A stretch of DNA of 64,000 nt from Datnioides undecimradiatus (taxonomy: Eukaryota > Chordata > Actinopteri > Lobotiformes > Datnioididae), in the NCBI GenBank assembly GCA_008933995.1, contig WARS01000025.1, positions 3,889,477 to 3,953,476 on the forward strand. Reading direction: 5' to 3'. Of the stretch, positions 50,701-56,990 are shown piece by piece (the stretch's first letter is position 1; each line of letters begins with the position of its first letter). Made by a program: the position numbers and the translations under genes. The notes under the pieces are model-generated. The model did not search any database. It had not been told where the DNA came from and saw nothing but the letters and a program-made list of their open reading frames with translations.

Positions 50701-51889
50701 AAAAGTGTCTCCAGAAAATGGAGAGTTGACGTAAATGTGACATATGGAGGTTTGCATTCTGATGAGTGTTGCCTGTGGACGTCTGTGGTTGTCAGTCTGC
50801 TCACCTCCTCTCCTCCTCTTCTTCCACCTCTCCCTCTTCTTCGTATGACCTCCGTCTATGTTCTGGTTTGCCCTCAGATCTCCTCGTGTCCACTGTCCCC
50901 ATAGCGCCACACAGTGGTTTGGAAGGGAGACACGGGGGCCCTCAGTGTCCCCTTTGGAACCACCGGGCCCCTCCTGTTAGCGTCGCACCAAATTTCTTGT
51001 CCCCCATATTTTCCCACCACTGTCTCCTCCTCCTGACCCCAGTCACACACCGGTGTTCCCAGCATCCGATCAACACTGTTCCCACTAACTGTAGGGGTGG
51101 AGGGAGGGGAGTGTGAAGTAGTCACGATGATTTTACACCTCCACCGACCCCCCAACACCTAAGCCCCCACGTATGCCCTGTGTGTGTGTGTGTGTGTGTG
51201 TGTGCTGTGTGTTCACCACCCCCCACCCACCTCCCCCCAAAAAAACAAAAAGAGGGCTTGACGGATTGTAGAGGAGGAACCAGTTTTATAACATTTGATG
51301 CTGTTCTCTTGGCTGTTTTCTAAACTAGGTGTCAATTCACAACAGGCTTCAGACGTACCAGCTCAGCAGCAGCACGGCTCGGAGTCCCGAGAGCGTGGCC
51401 CTTCTTAACCACCGGGGGGAGCTGCTTTTCCAGCAGGGGCCCCAGGGGCTAACCCAGGGGCCGGCGCCTCCACCTCAGCACCCGCAGCTGCAGTCAGCGG
51501 CAAGCACCCCCGCCCACCACCTCCACCTCCAGCAGCACCACCAGCCCGCGGTGAGCATGGCTGATCTGCGGCCCGAGACACTCATCCAGTGTCAGCAGAT
51601 CGTCAAGGTCATCATGCTCGACAACAGCGGCCACGGACGCATGGAGGCCTTCCTCAGCCAAACGCCCACGCACCACCACTACCAGCACCACCACCACAGC
51701 CACCACCAGCTCAGTCAGTCGGCCATGTCCACCCCGGTCCGCTCGCCGGACGGCTCCCATGGCAACGACGGCCACCAGCCCCCGCTGCCTCCTCCACCTC
51801 CGCCTTACAACCACCCGCACCAATATATACCACCTGACCCCCGCCTCAGTCTACACCGGACCCCAAGTGGCTCTCGGAGCATGGTGTAA
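7019..51889 (+). CDS. iqsec3: iqsec3 (BRAG3/SynArfGEF), IQ motif and Sec7 domain ARF-GEF; 5'-partial, 12 exons
   Basis: The product is a guanine-nucleotide exchange factor for ARF GTPases. Mammalian IQSEC3 sits at inhibitory postsynapses with gephyrin (family knowledge). Coding exons are 7019-7667, 16094-17370, 25867-26028, 30593-30715, 34646-34812, 37695-37834, 41960-42085, 43390-43489, 43839-43997, 45945-46037, 47185-47228 and 51329-51889. All introns are GT-AG and all phases join, giving 1,200 residues (residue 1 is the Ser completed by base 7019). Order: Pro/Gln/Glu-rich region, IQ motif (~234-256), proline-rich linker (~463-520), Sec7 (~625-800, finger Glu726), PH (~840-965), His/Pro tail. 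IQSEC3 rather than IQSEC1/2 is shown by [11 protein letters not shown] after the IQ motif, FRDVTVQI in the linker, [13 protein letters not shown] before Sec7, and the C-terminal YNHPHQ...SGSRSMV. The 5' exon(s) lie outside the window. Confidence 0.97.
7195..7325 (+). repeat. Coding hexanucleotide repeat, degenerate (cctgag/cctcag)n
   Basis: Repeated cctgag, cctcag and ccagag units encode alternating Pro-Glu, Pro-Gln and Pro-Lys. Because the unit is six bases long, changes in copy number keep the reading frame. All frames and the complement stay open, which explains the shadow frames on both strands here. Confidence 0.85.
11005..11330. repeat. Dispersed repeat family B, copy 1
   Basis: This shares ordered words with 38175-38600: 'gcagttcaaa..gtttaata', a 'cacatgca.gatg.c.ct.tgac' block, 'aaacagatcaact', 'ggaaacaagcaca' and 'caggaagtaa'. 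The two copies are in the same orientation and diverged. No reading frame of a transposase is present, so it looks like a non-autonomous or decayed element. Confidence 0.75.
13384..13485. repeat. Dispersed repeat family C, fragment 1
   Basis: The 'gctctaaaaaccc', 'ctgctcagcacca' and '...ggagctaaa' words align in order with 55272-55375, with about 100 bases spanned in both. Only part of the element is recognisable here. Confidence 0.6.
16094..17370 (+). CDS. iqsec3: iqsec3 exon: IQ motif, proline-rich linker, start of Sec7
   Basis: The acceptor is tttttttag at 16093 and the donor is gtaagt at 17371; it ends two bases into the Val codon of LFNV. Residues 218-642 plus a split codon. The IQ motif (IQTAFRQY core at 238-245) is a calmodulin-binding element. 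It is followed by the conserved [11 protein letters not shown] and [17 protein letters not shown] segments, then FRDVTVQI. Residues ~463-520 carry poly-Pro stretches and an acidic-flanked FPAPPP. A Ser/Thr-rich run precedes [13 protein letters not shown] and [13 protein letters not shown], which opens the Sec7 region. At 1,277 bp this is the largest coding exon of the gene. Confidence 0.97.
24103..24145. repeat. (CA)n microsatellite
   Basis: A perfect run of AC dinucleotides, 43 bases, inside an iqsec3 intron. It creates spurious open frames on both strands. Confidence 0.95.
24655..24880. repeat. Probable interspersed repeat fragment
   Basis: A stretch opening with a C-run plus 'ggtggctggc', then 'gggccatggg.gtttctga' and 'gtgacgtcacgatcgac'. 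It has the look of a widespread teleost interspersed repeat, but only one copy is in the window, so the call rests on recall of the pattern. Confidence 0.35.
25867..26028 (+). CDS. iqsec3: iqsec3 exon: Sec7 N-terminal half
   Basis: The acceptor is cctcag at 25866 and the donor is gtaagt at 26029. Residues 643-696 plus a split Asp. It encodes [19 protein letters not shown] and [12 protein letters not shown], the helices that begin the Sec7 fold. The NPDKG spelling matches IQSEC3; IQSEC1 has a KPEKG type. Confidence 0.97.
26029..30592 (+). other. iqsec3 intron, 4.6 kb
   Basis: No exon is seen. It contains GT-rich tracts (27803-27830, 28167-28200), a short tandem 'gcata' run near 28774-28790, and a long degenerate GTA/TAG-rich region (28850-29600). 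An A-run lies at 29999-30012. Confidence 0.8.
28850..29600. repeat. Degenerate (GTA/TAG) trinucleotide-rich tract
   Basis: About 750 bases with very frequent 'agtag', 'gtagta' and 'agtaat' units at irregular spacing. This fits a decayed trinucleotide satellite. There is no coding capacity worth noting. Confidence 0.6.
30593..30715 (+). CDS. iqsec3: iqsec3 exon: Sec7 core with glutamate finger
   Basis: The acceptor is gtgctcag at 30592 and the donor is gtaatt at 30716. Residues 697(split)-737. It encodes [20 protein letters not shown] followed by [15 protein letters not shown]. Glu726 of GEAQ (codon 30678-30680) corresponds to the glutamate finger of Sec7 exchange factors such as Glu156 of ARNO, so catalytic activity appears intact. 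Confidence 0.97.
33667..33707. repeat. (CA)n microsatellite
   Basis: A perfect CA run of about 41 bases within an iqsec3 intron; a second run lies 150 bases further at 33855-33900. Confidence 0.95.
33855..33900. repeat. (CA)n microsatellite, partly interrupted
   Basis: A CA run with an interrupted start ('acacatacaaacacatacac') followed by a perfect stretch up to 33900. Confidence 0.9.
34646..34812 (+). CDS. iqsec3: iqsec3 exon: Sec7 motif 2
   Basis: The acceptor is gcaaacag at 34645 and the donor is gtaagt at 34813; it ends in phase 1. Residues 738(split)-793. It encodes [14 protein letters not shown] and [19 protein letters not shown], the second conserved Sec7 motif that forms the ARF-binding groove (Asn769). 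Preceded by a long pyrimidine-rich tract. Confidence 0.97.
34930..35325 (-). repeat. Dispersed repeat family A, copy 3 (reverse)
   Basis: It contains 'atgctaatgctaaatgctag' and 'gtgctagcatgctaac' at one end and 'ggcaatccatctgatagttg...gtttggaccata' at the other, the reverse of the order in 5830-6153. Confidence 0.6.
36545..36905 (-). repeat. Dispersed repeat family A, copy 4 (reverse)
   Basis: Begins with 'gctaattagcatta', passes 'agtcatgaaccaaagtac' and 'tgacctgatga', and ends with 'attgagatatttcag...gaccaaagtgctggacc'. This is the reverse-orientation order of the family A words. Confidence 0.7.
37695..37834 (+). CDS. iqsec3: iqsec3 exon: end of Sec7 and linker to PH
   Basis: The acceptor is catcttag at 37694 and the donor is gtaagg at 37835. 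Residues 794(split)-840. It encodes [21 protein letters not shown] and [21 protein letters not shown], matching IQSEC3. A long CA repeat starts eight bases after the donor. Confidence 0.97.
37843..37888. repeat. (CA)n microsatellite next to a splice donor
   Basis: A 46-base AC run beginning eight bases downstream of the GT of the preceding iqsec3 donor (37835). CA repeats bind hnRNP L in pre-mRNA (established knowledge), so it may affect use of this donor. Confidence 0.95.
38175..38600. repeat. Dispersed repeat family B, copy 2
   Basis: The longer of two related copies (the other at about 11005-11330). Shared blocks are listed there. It includes short internal 'aggaac/aggcag' reiterations and no transposase frame. 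Confidence 0.75.
38829..38876. repeat. (CA)n microsatellite
   Basis: A perfect AC run of about 48 bases within an iqsec3 intron. Confidence 0.95.
39615..39665 (+). repeat. Dispersed repeat family A, short fragment
   Basis: 'cagactgaagtatttcaat' followed by 'aacaactggattgatagcca' matches the beginning of the family A order. The rest is not recognisable. Confidence 0.5.
40603..40628. repeat. Poly-T run
   Basis: An uninterrupted run of about 26 T in an iqsec3 intron; possibly the tail of an old retroposed copy on the minus strand, but no body is recognised. Confidence 0.8.
41293..41541 (+). mobile_element. tRNA-derived SINE
   Basis: The head resembles a tRNA: 'tggctcagaggtagagc' is like an RNA polymerase III A box, and 'ggatcggtggcacgacccc' stands where a degenerate B box would be. 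Next comes 'ccttgagcaagacactgaac', 'tgtgaatgggtgaatg' and an 'aaagcgctata' end. This order is typical of a widespread teleost tRNA-derived SINE (from recall of the pattern). It lies in sense orientation about 420 bases upstream of the next iqsec3 exon. No target-site duplication was resolved. Confidence 0.75.
41960..42085 (+). CDS. iqsec3: iqsec3 exon: PH domain start
   Basis: The acceptor is tctccgcag at 41959 and the donor is gtgaga at 42086. Residues 841-882, phase 0 at both ends. It encodes [20 protein letters not shown] and [13 protein letters not shown], the first strands of the PH domain. Confidence 0.97.
42086..43389 (+). other. iqsec3 intron, 1.3 kb
   Basis: No exon is seen and no repeat recognised. 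Frames of up to 131 codons on either strand lack family resemblance. Confidence 0.75.
43390..43489 (+). CDS. iqsec3: iqsec3 exon: PH domain middle
   Basis: The acceptor is gtctacag at 43389 and the donor is gtaagt at 43490; it ends in phase 1. Residues 883-915. It encodes [20 protein letters not shown] and [12 protein letters not shown]. The KKKSS stretch is basic, as expected on the phosphoinositide-facing side of the PH domain. Confidence 0.97.
43839..43997 (+). CDS. iqsec3: iqsec3 exon: PH domain C-terminal helix
   Basis: The acceptor is gctcctcag at 43838 and the donor is gtaagt at 43998. Residues 916(split)-968. It encodes [20 protein letters not shown] followed by [20 protein letters not shown] and EMEQIRIE, the closing PH helix and the start of the following helical segment. 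The intron before it is only 349 bases and holds nothing recognisable. Confidence 0.97.
43998..45944 (+). other. iqsec3 intron, 1.9 kb
   Basis: No exon is seen. It is AT-rich around 45240-45460, with no clear repeat or RNA gene. Confidence 0.75.
45945..46037 (+). CDS. iqsec3: iqsec3 exon: post-PH linker
   Basis: The acceptor is ctctgcag at 45944; the donor GT is at 46038 and is the first unit of a GT-rich repeat. Residues 969(split)-999. It encodes [17 protein letters not shown] and [10 protein letters not shown], matching the IQSEC3 order ELEKQQG...KQGSP. Confidence 0.93.
46038..46080. repeat. (GT)n tract overlapping a splice donor
   Basis: An imperfect GT repeat (gtgtgtgtgtgtgcgtgcgt...) that starts at the exon-intron boundary. 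The donor is gtgtgt rather than gtaagt. Confidence 0.9.
46038..47184 (+). other. iqsec3 intron, 1.1 kb
   Basis: Apart from the GT tract at its start nothing is recognised. Preceding the next exon is a pyrimidine-rich stretch (tttcctctgtccag). Confidence 0.75.
47185..47228 (+). CDS. iqsec3: iqsec3 small exon, 44 bp
   Basis: The acceptor is ctctgtccag at 47184 and the donor is gtaagt at 47229. Residues 1000(split)-1014 ([14 protein letters not shown]). It restores phase 0 for the last exon, whose family joint is ...[11 protein letters not shown]. Because 44 is not a multiple of three, skipping it would shift the frame. Confidence 0.9.
47714..47760. repeat. (GT)n microsatellite
   Basis: A perfect TG run of about 47 bases in an iqsec3 intron. 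Confidence 0.95.
49350..49425 (+). repeat. Probable interspersed repeat fragment
   Basis: 'agcctagtttagcaaagact' followed by 'gggaaacagctagc' resembles a common teleost dispersed repeat. Only one copy is in the window. Confidence 0.35.
50878..51116 (+). CDS. Candidate alternative terminal exon of iqsec3
   Basis: A long pyrimidine-rich tract and ccctcag (50871-50877) form a strong-looking acceptor. If spliced from the phase-1 donor at 46037 (skipping the 44-bp exon), the frame stays open for about 79 codons and stops at 51114-51116. If spliced from 47228 in phase 0, only eight codons follow before a stop. The translated sequence has no family match that I recognise. It may instead be a chance open stretch in GC-rich intron. 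Confidence 0.25.
51180..51204. repeat. (GT)n microsatellite
   Basis: A perfect TG run of 25 bases between the candidate alternative exon and the final iqsec3 exon. Confidence 0.9.
51329..51889 (+). CDS. iqsec3: iqsec3 last coding exon: His/Pro-rich tail and PDZ-type end
   Basis: The acceptor is taaactag at 51328; the stop TAA is at 51887-51889. Residues 1015-1200. It starts with [12 protein letters not shown] and later carries [14 protein letters not shown], both conserved in IQSEC3. A His-rich run (about 51668-51715) and PPPPPPY (ending at Tyr1174) follow. PPxY is a WW-domain ligand. The protein ends SRSMV, a class I PDZ ligand (Ser at -2, Val at 0), as does the mammalian protein (SRSLV). 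The exon is much richer in G+C than its surroundings. Confidence 0.96.
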   Translation: MSIHNRLQTYQLSSSTARSPESVALLNHRGELLFQQGPQGLTQGPAPPPQHPQLQSAASTPAHHLHLQQHHQPAVSMADLRPETLIQCQQIVKVIMLDNSGHGRMEAFLSQTPTHHHYQHHHHSHHQLSQSAMSTPVRSPDGSHGNDGHQPPLPPPPPPYNHPHQYIPPDPRLSLHRTPSGSRSMV

Positions 51890-52020
51890 ATAAATGAATT
51901 AGTAACCTTTCCCCCTGAAACGCACACTTCCACACCACCCTCGCCCCTAACCACCCCTTCTCTAACTATTTAAAAGTACATAATGTACATATATACATAC
52001 AGATGAAAGAGCTATAATGA

Positions 52021-52117
52021 AATAAAAAAAAGGAAATCTCACTTATATGCATATATTTAAGGAAAAAAATAAACTTAAAGAAAAATCAAGATTTTAAAAG
52101 AGATACGGAGAAATAAA
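52021..52117 (+). terminator. Cluster of polyadenylation signals for iqsec3
   Basis: Three AATAAA hexamers at 52021-52026, 52068-52073 and 52112-52117 in AT-rich sequence. A fourth overlaps the stop codon (51889-51894) and is too early to be useful. Confidence 0.5.
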
Positions 52118-54706
52118 GTGCATATATAAAGTTTTACTTGATTCCACATGTATTTTGAAATATTACGTAGTTTTAACAAATTTCTATAACTTTTTGTCAG
52201 TTTTAACTCTTGCTAGAGAAAACGCAGCAGATATTCAGTTTCCGGACGGATCCCTTGTAGTTCCAGTATTCACCAAAACAACAAGAGAAATGCGTGAATC
52301 CCTCAAACTATTTTTTTTTTCTTTTTGTCGAGGGGTCGTGCTGGATGGACACACTCCAAGGACCTTTTGCCTCTGTTCGCTTCGATCATCCCGAACCTCA
52401 TGCCTACTGTGCTGTATGTGCGCGTGCGTGCATAGTTGACACTGACAAAGTGTGCCAAAATACATACGCTTCCACTGAAACACTGACTCCTTTGCACTTG
52501 ACTAAACGCTAGGGCTAGAAGAAAAGAGAGAAGAAGAAAAAGCAAAACCCTCCCTTCCTTCGCTTTGAGAAAATAGTCCTTTCACGCTTCTCCCTCAAGG
52601 AGCACACAAAAAAAATGGATAACAAACTTGATATTTCATAAAAACCTATCTCCCCCGTTTGCGCTGTTGCTGATTTATTTATGTGATGGAGAGCCCTCTC
52701 TCTTCTTTGCTCCCCTGGATAAAAAAAAAAGCAACAAAAAGCGACATCCTCCGATAAGCTGTGTTTGTCATCCCGCTCCTCTGTTGTGTTGGGGCTCTCT
52801 ATCATCAGAAAACACTCTCACTCAATCGTCTCTCTCCATAGATTATTCTACAGTGAAGGATGACAGGAAACAAAGGCAACCAATCACGCGGATTGCTGCC
52901 ATACCAAAAAGTCAGCGCAGGACGGTCCTGTTGATTGTTGTTTGTTGTCATATTTAACACCGTTAACGGTTCTGCTGATGGAGGGAGAGGGTTTTTTTTT
53001 TCATATTTTGAAATTGGTTCGAGCCGCTGAAACCGCTCTCGGACTTTTCTAAAAAAAAAAAAAAAAAACGCCATCGATCCAGCGTTCGTGTGTGTAATAT
53101 GTGTGCAGCACACTGTCACCTGTTGTTTATGAAATGCTTCTTCGCTTTTTCAGGAAATCGCCTTGACGTCGCTCCTGCTACAAAGGTCAAAAGTCAACAT
53201 CTGTGTTTGTTTCCATTAGCATAAACAGTTCCACCTTTGTATGTTGTTTTTTTTGTTCTTTTTTCCCCCGTCGGTGGATAAAATGCAGGACTGACTCCAC
53301 CCCACAACACATCCAGACAGCGTCTCCTCATGTCGGTACAACTCCCAGGTTTGGTTTCACCTCTCTGTGACTGTTTTCTCTTCCCTCCTAACCTTTCACT
53401 CTGACATTTTCAAAAAGGCAAAAACTACAGAGGCGCACACACACACACGCGGCTTATATTGCAAATGTTGGCATTAATGGTATTGTTTGTGCTGTTGGCT
53501 AGCCTGCTTTAAATAAGAATGGGACAAAAAGAATGCATTATCTGATCTCTTTCTCTTTCACCCCGGCCTAGATTGTAAATACCACACTCAAGCAATGTCG
53601 GAAAGGACAAGCAAGCTACCTTTAGCCCCCCCCCCTTTCAAAATGCTATTGCCCTGTCACGCGTCCTTCACTCTGAAATAGGTCAGCGACTGCCGCAGCC
53701 TGAATGCGTCCATCTTTTAAACATAAGCCCCACCAGGTACTGTGGAATGGATGTTCGGTTAACTCTGCTCCCATCTGACCCCCATCTGTCTGATTTGTTG
53801 ATTTATAATCACAGAGCCACTGCAGGGAGGTCTCTATCTCATCTTTCTGTCCTTTTCCACTCACGATTTCACCCAGTGGAAAGACAGAGGTTGCAGGAAA
53901 AAGAAACAGCAGAGCAGAGATGATGAGTGTGTGTGCGTGTGTGTGTTTGAGTGTGCGACCTGCTCACAGTAGCATCCCAACTTTCCCGGAAACAAATTCA
54001 ACCTCTCCTGTGATCGTTTAAACTTTCTTTTAATGGTTCTAAACAAACTTTTAGATGATGGATTTCAGCGTACAACAGAGCATACCCTGCTATTATGAAT
54101 TTTACATTGATGGACGATGATTTGAGTTGTTGCATTTGGATTTAAGCGATTGTTTTGTCATGCATGACATCCGTTTGGAGGCCTATTGAACTCGGATTCC
54201 CCAAAGTCCTGATATTTTTTTTTGTGCATGACTGAATTTGCTGTGAGCAAACTAGATTGAGATGAAGATGACAGATTCTTTTTTTTAAGGGGGGTGGGGG
54301 TGGGGGGGTAACACTATAAAAGACAGTTTGTGGTGGAACTAGTAAAAGAAAAACATGCCATGGATTCACAGTGGTGAATACTGAGGCGGCCATTTTTGTT
54401 TCCCTGTCTTTCATTCCCCTTTTGCTCATGGTTGCACAGTTTTTCTTTCCTACTCGTCAATGTGCTAAAGCATTTTGGGAGACAGAGACACGCTGTGTGT
54501 GTGCGAATATGAGGCGCACCGAAAAATCATGAGTTTATGTTTGAAAGGAAACCTATGTAGCATTTTGGGAGCGCAGCATAATATAATGGAAGCTTCTTAA
54601 AGAAACTGACAAAAAAAGGGCTCTGCCATACCAGTGCACTGCTTCATGAATGACATGTGGATCTTTTGTCTGGCTCTTCAACACTGTGTTTGCTCATACT
54701 AGGTAA

Positions 54707-54852
54707 AATAAAATAAATATACAAAAAAGTGGACATGTTTCGAGTGAGACAGGTGGAAACTGAGTGATACGACAGATACGAACCATCACCTCCCTCAGTT
54801 GGCTTTGAATCCCTCTCTACCTGTCTTTGCAGTATATCAACATGCTATTAAA
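54707..54852 (+). terminator. Candidate distal polyadenylation signals for iqsec3
   Basis: AATAAA at 54707-54712 and an overlapping one at 54712-54717, then ATTAAA at 54847-54852 followed by GT-rich sequence ('gtttgctctggttcttg') near 54880. Confidence 0.4.
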
Positions 54853-55271
54853 GATGATTTAAGTCTATCCACCACAATCGTTTGCTCTGGTTCTTGACTT
54901 TCAGCGGCTCCATTCTCCAACTTTTAAAGCCACCATCAGTCCCAAGTTGCTGTGGAAAAAGTGTATTGAAATCTCACCATCATCATTTTTACTATTTTAA
55001 TTTTACACAAGAGACTAAAGCAATCAAAGTTCAATAATTTAAATTTAATAAAATTTAATAAAAGATATTGATCAAAGCTGTTTCAAACAAGGATCTCTTG
55101 ACTACTTACAGGTGAAATGGAGCACTTGTAATGACAAATTTACAGATTTATCGCCCTTATCATTCATTATCTGTCAGCTGTTTTCAATTTTCCAGCGTGC
55201 AACTTCAATATTTCTGTGAATTTATGCTCTCAGCAGTCTTGGTGTTTTATGCAGCAGCTGTCTTCAGTAAC

Positions 55272-55440
55272 TAGGCTCTAAAAACCCACCACACCCTACC
55301 CTGCCCAGCACCAATCAGTAGACGAAGTTAGCAACTTGCTGATGATACAGGTGGAGCAATTAGCACCTAAAGAGGCAGATATTTCCCTCAGGAGCTGGTG
55401 GAGGAACCAGAGTTAAAAGGTAAGTGAGTGATATTGAGTT
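55272..55440. repeat. Dispersed repeat family C, copy 2
   Basis: 'gctctaaaaaccc', 'cccagcaccaatca', 'agcacctaaagaggcagat' and 'ctcaggagctggtgga' occur in order. The first ~100 bases align with 13384-13485. Confidence 0.65.
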
Positions 55441-55951
55441 TCAGGTCACCAGGGACGCCACTCTCCACTCCCTCAGTGTGCTAAATGTGTAATTAGGCAA
55501 CTTTAAAGAGGGATGTAATATGTCAGTGGTTTGTTTACAGCTTGTTTCCGCTGCCCCCAAGTGGCCAAAGCAATTTGTTATTGCAGCTTTAAAGGGTAAT
55601 GCTTTTCGTCAACATAGGTGTTACTCCTGAAACTTTTCCCATGATGAAATCTTTCATCACTTTGCTCAAAGTAGAGCAGAACAACCTTTTTTTCCCCAAT
55701 GCTGGGGCTAATGCATTATATCGCATCACTGACCCCCATTATCTAACTTATGTAATGGACTTATTTCTAGTAATTCAAACACAGTTTCTGGCCTCACAGA
55801 ATTAAAACGTGTCACATAAATAAACATACATTTTTAGGAAATTTTCCCCAGTGAAGTACTCGCATTTCATCTTTCTGAGAGTAACAAGAAACTCAAATAC
55901 TGCACTACAGGATGCTGGAAGATACAGATGAAAGGAGTTGGCCAGGTGCGG

Positions 55952-55957
55952 TTTATT
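55952..55957 (-). terminator. Candidate polyadenylation signal for the slc6a1-like gene
   Basis: TTTATT on the plus strand, i.e. AATAAA on the coding strand, 938 bases past the stop codon. An alternative is at 56212-56217. Confidence 0.35.
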
Positions 55958-56894
55958 TTATTTTTACTGACATGAAATAACTGGAGTAAAGTCCAGTCAA
56001 GACAAACGCTTCATACATCTCACGTGACATAATGCCCAACTGACAAAACAAGAGTTTTATCGTACTTTATCATAATCCACAGTAGGAAACAACTCATACA
56101 AAAACACATAAAATACTTAATATAGTGACAGAATTATATTTACATTTTTTAAAATACTTTAAATCAAAGAAGCTGCCATTAAGGCTGAGTATTTGAGATT
56201 ATATAAAATTATTTATTAAAACATATCACTTAGCTGAGAATCTGTCTATGGTGAATCGTCTGTACAACTTCTATCATCTTAATATATTATATCATATTAT
56301 TAATGGGTTTTTTGTTGTTTTTTTGTTTTTCTGGATCAGCAGAGACAACAAATATAACTGCAGGGCCCACTTATGTGTTGCTAGACAATAATAACACAGT
56401 GGCTTGTTGGACAGTTATTAAGCTACAACGAATGCTATTTGAGGAATTATTGCAGTTTTAGGTGTAAAATCAAGTTTTACCAGATTTTATATGCTTCTGT
56501 ACAACAACATTCATTGCATTTATGTATAAACAAAGACTTTTTTTTGAGTAATAGAGAAAATGTACAATATGGATGAAGAACATTAAAGGTCTATTTGTGG
56601 TATATGTGTTCACAGGTTCACTGTTAATCTATAGAATTTGATTTGTGGTCAGAGCTCACTCTTTATACTGTGAAGCAAATGTTTCTATCCTCTAAATTTA
56701 TCAAAAGAGTCACCTCATCTTCCTCCTTTCTTTTCCTGATTTTTCAAGGCAATGTAACATAGAGGAAATTGTCATTGCAAAGTACTGTACAAGGCTCCAT
56801 CTGTACAATTGTCAAATTTCTGTGTCGACTAGAGTCAAGTCAAGGCAGACAGGGGGAAACGGCAGTCAGATTATTTCGATCTGAACAATCCTGG

Positions 56895-56990
56895 CTAGAC
56901 AGGAGCTTCGCCCACGCTCCCTGTGTGTGTAAATTCTTCATGCCCCGATGGCTTTTCATCCTCCTGGGCGGTTGTCATCCTCTGCCAACG
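56895..56990 (-). CDS. slc6a1l: slc6a1-like last coding exon: cytoplasmic tail
   Basis: The acceptor is gtggccag, and the stop TAG corresponds to plus-strand 56895-56897. It encodes 31 residues starting [13 protein letters not shown] and ending VGEAPV. The phase fits, and KQ-RWQRM aligns with KQ-RIQVM of GAT1. The tail is slightly shorter than in mammals. EAPV stands where GAT1 has the EAYI PDZ ligand. An alternative acceptor nine bases further would remove Arg-Trp-Gln. Confidence 0.85.
   Translation of the reverse strand, partial: RWQRMTTAQEDEKPSGHEEFTHTGSVGEAPV

Larger units (their letters stand above)
47229..51328 (+). other. iqsec3 intron, 4.1 kb
   Basis: It contains a GT microsatellite (47714-47760), a probable teleost repeat fragment (about 49350-49425), a GC-rich block with a strong acceptor at 50877/50878 and a frame open to 51116, and a GT run (51180-51204) about 125 bases before the final acceptor. 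Confidence 0.75.
51890..54870 (+). other. iqsec3: iqsec3 3' UTR (extent uncertain)
   Basis: AT-rich sequence after the stop with no open frame of merit. Early AATAAA signals at 52021, 52068 and 52112 would give a short UTR. Later signals at 54707 and ATTAAA at 54847 would give a UTR of about 3 kb, common for synaptic genes. It includes a poly-A run at 53051-53068. Confidence 0.5.
54871..56894. other. Intergenic stretch and slc6a1-like 3' UTR
   Basis: This is the space between the two convergent genes. It contains repeat family C copy 2 (about 55272-55440). On the minus strand AATAAA signals lie at 55952-55957 and 56212-56217, compatible with a 0.7-0.95 kb 3' UTR for the transporter. No other gene is visible. 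Confidence 0.5.

Noticed and set aside
51494-51823. 109-codon minus-strand frame opposite the last iqsec3 exon
   Set aside because: Antisense of a His/Pro-rich, GC-rich exon; Val/Arg-rich translation with no family match.
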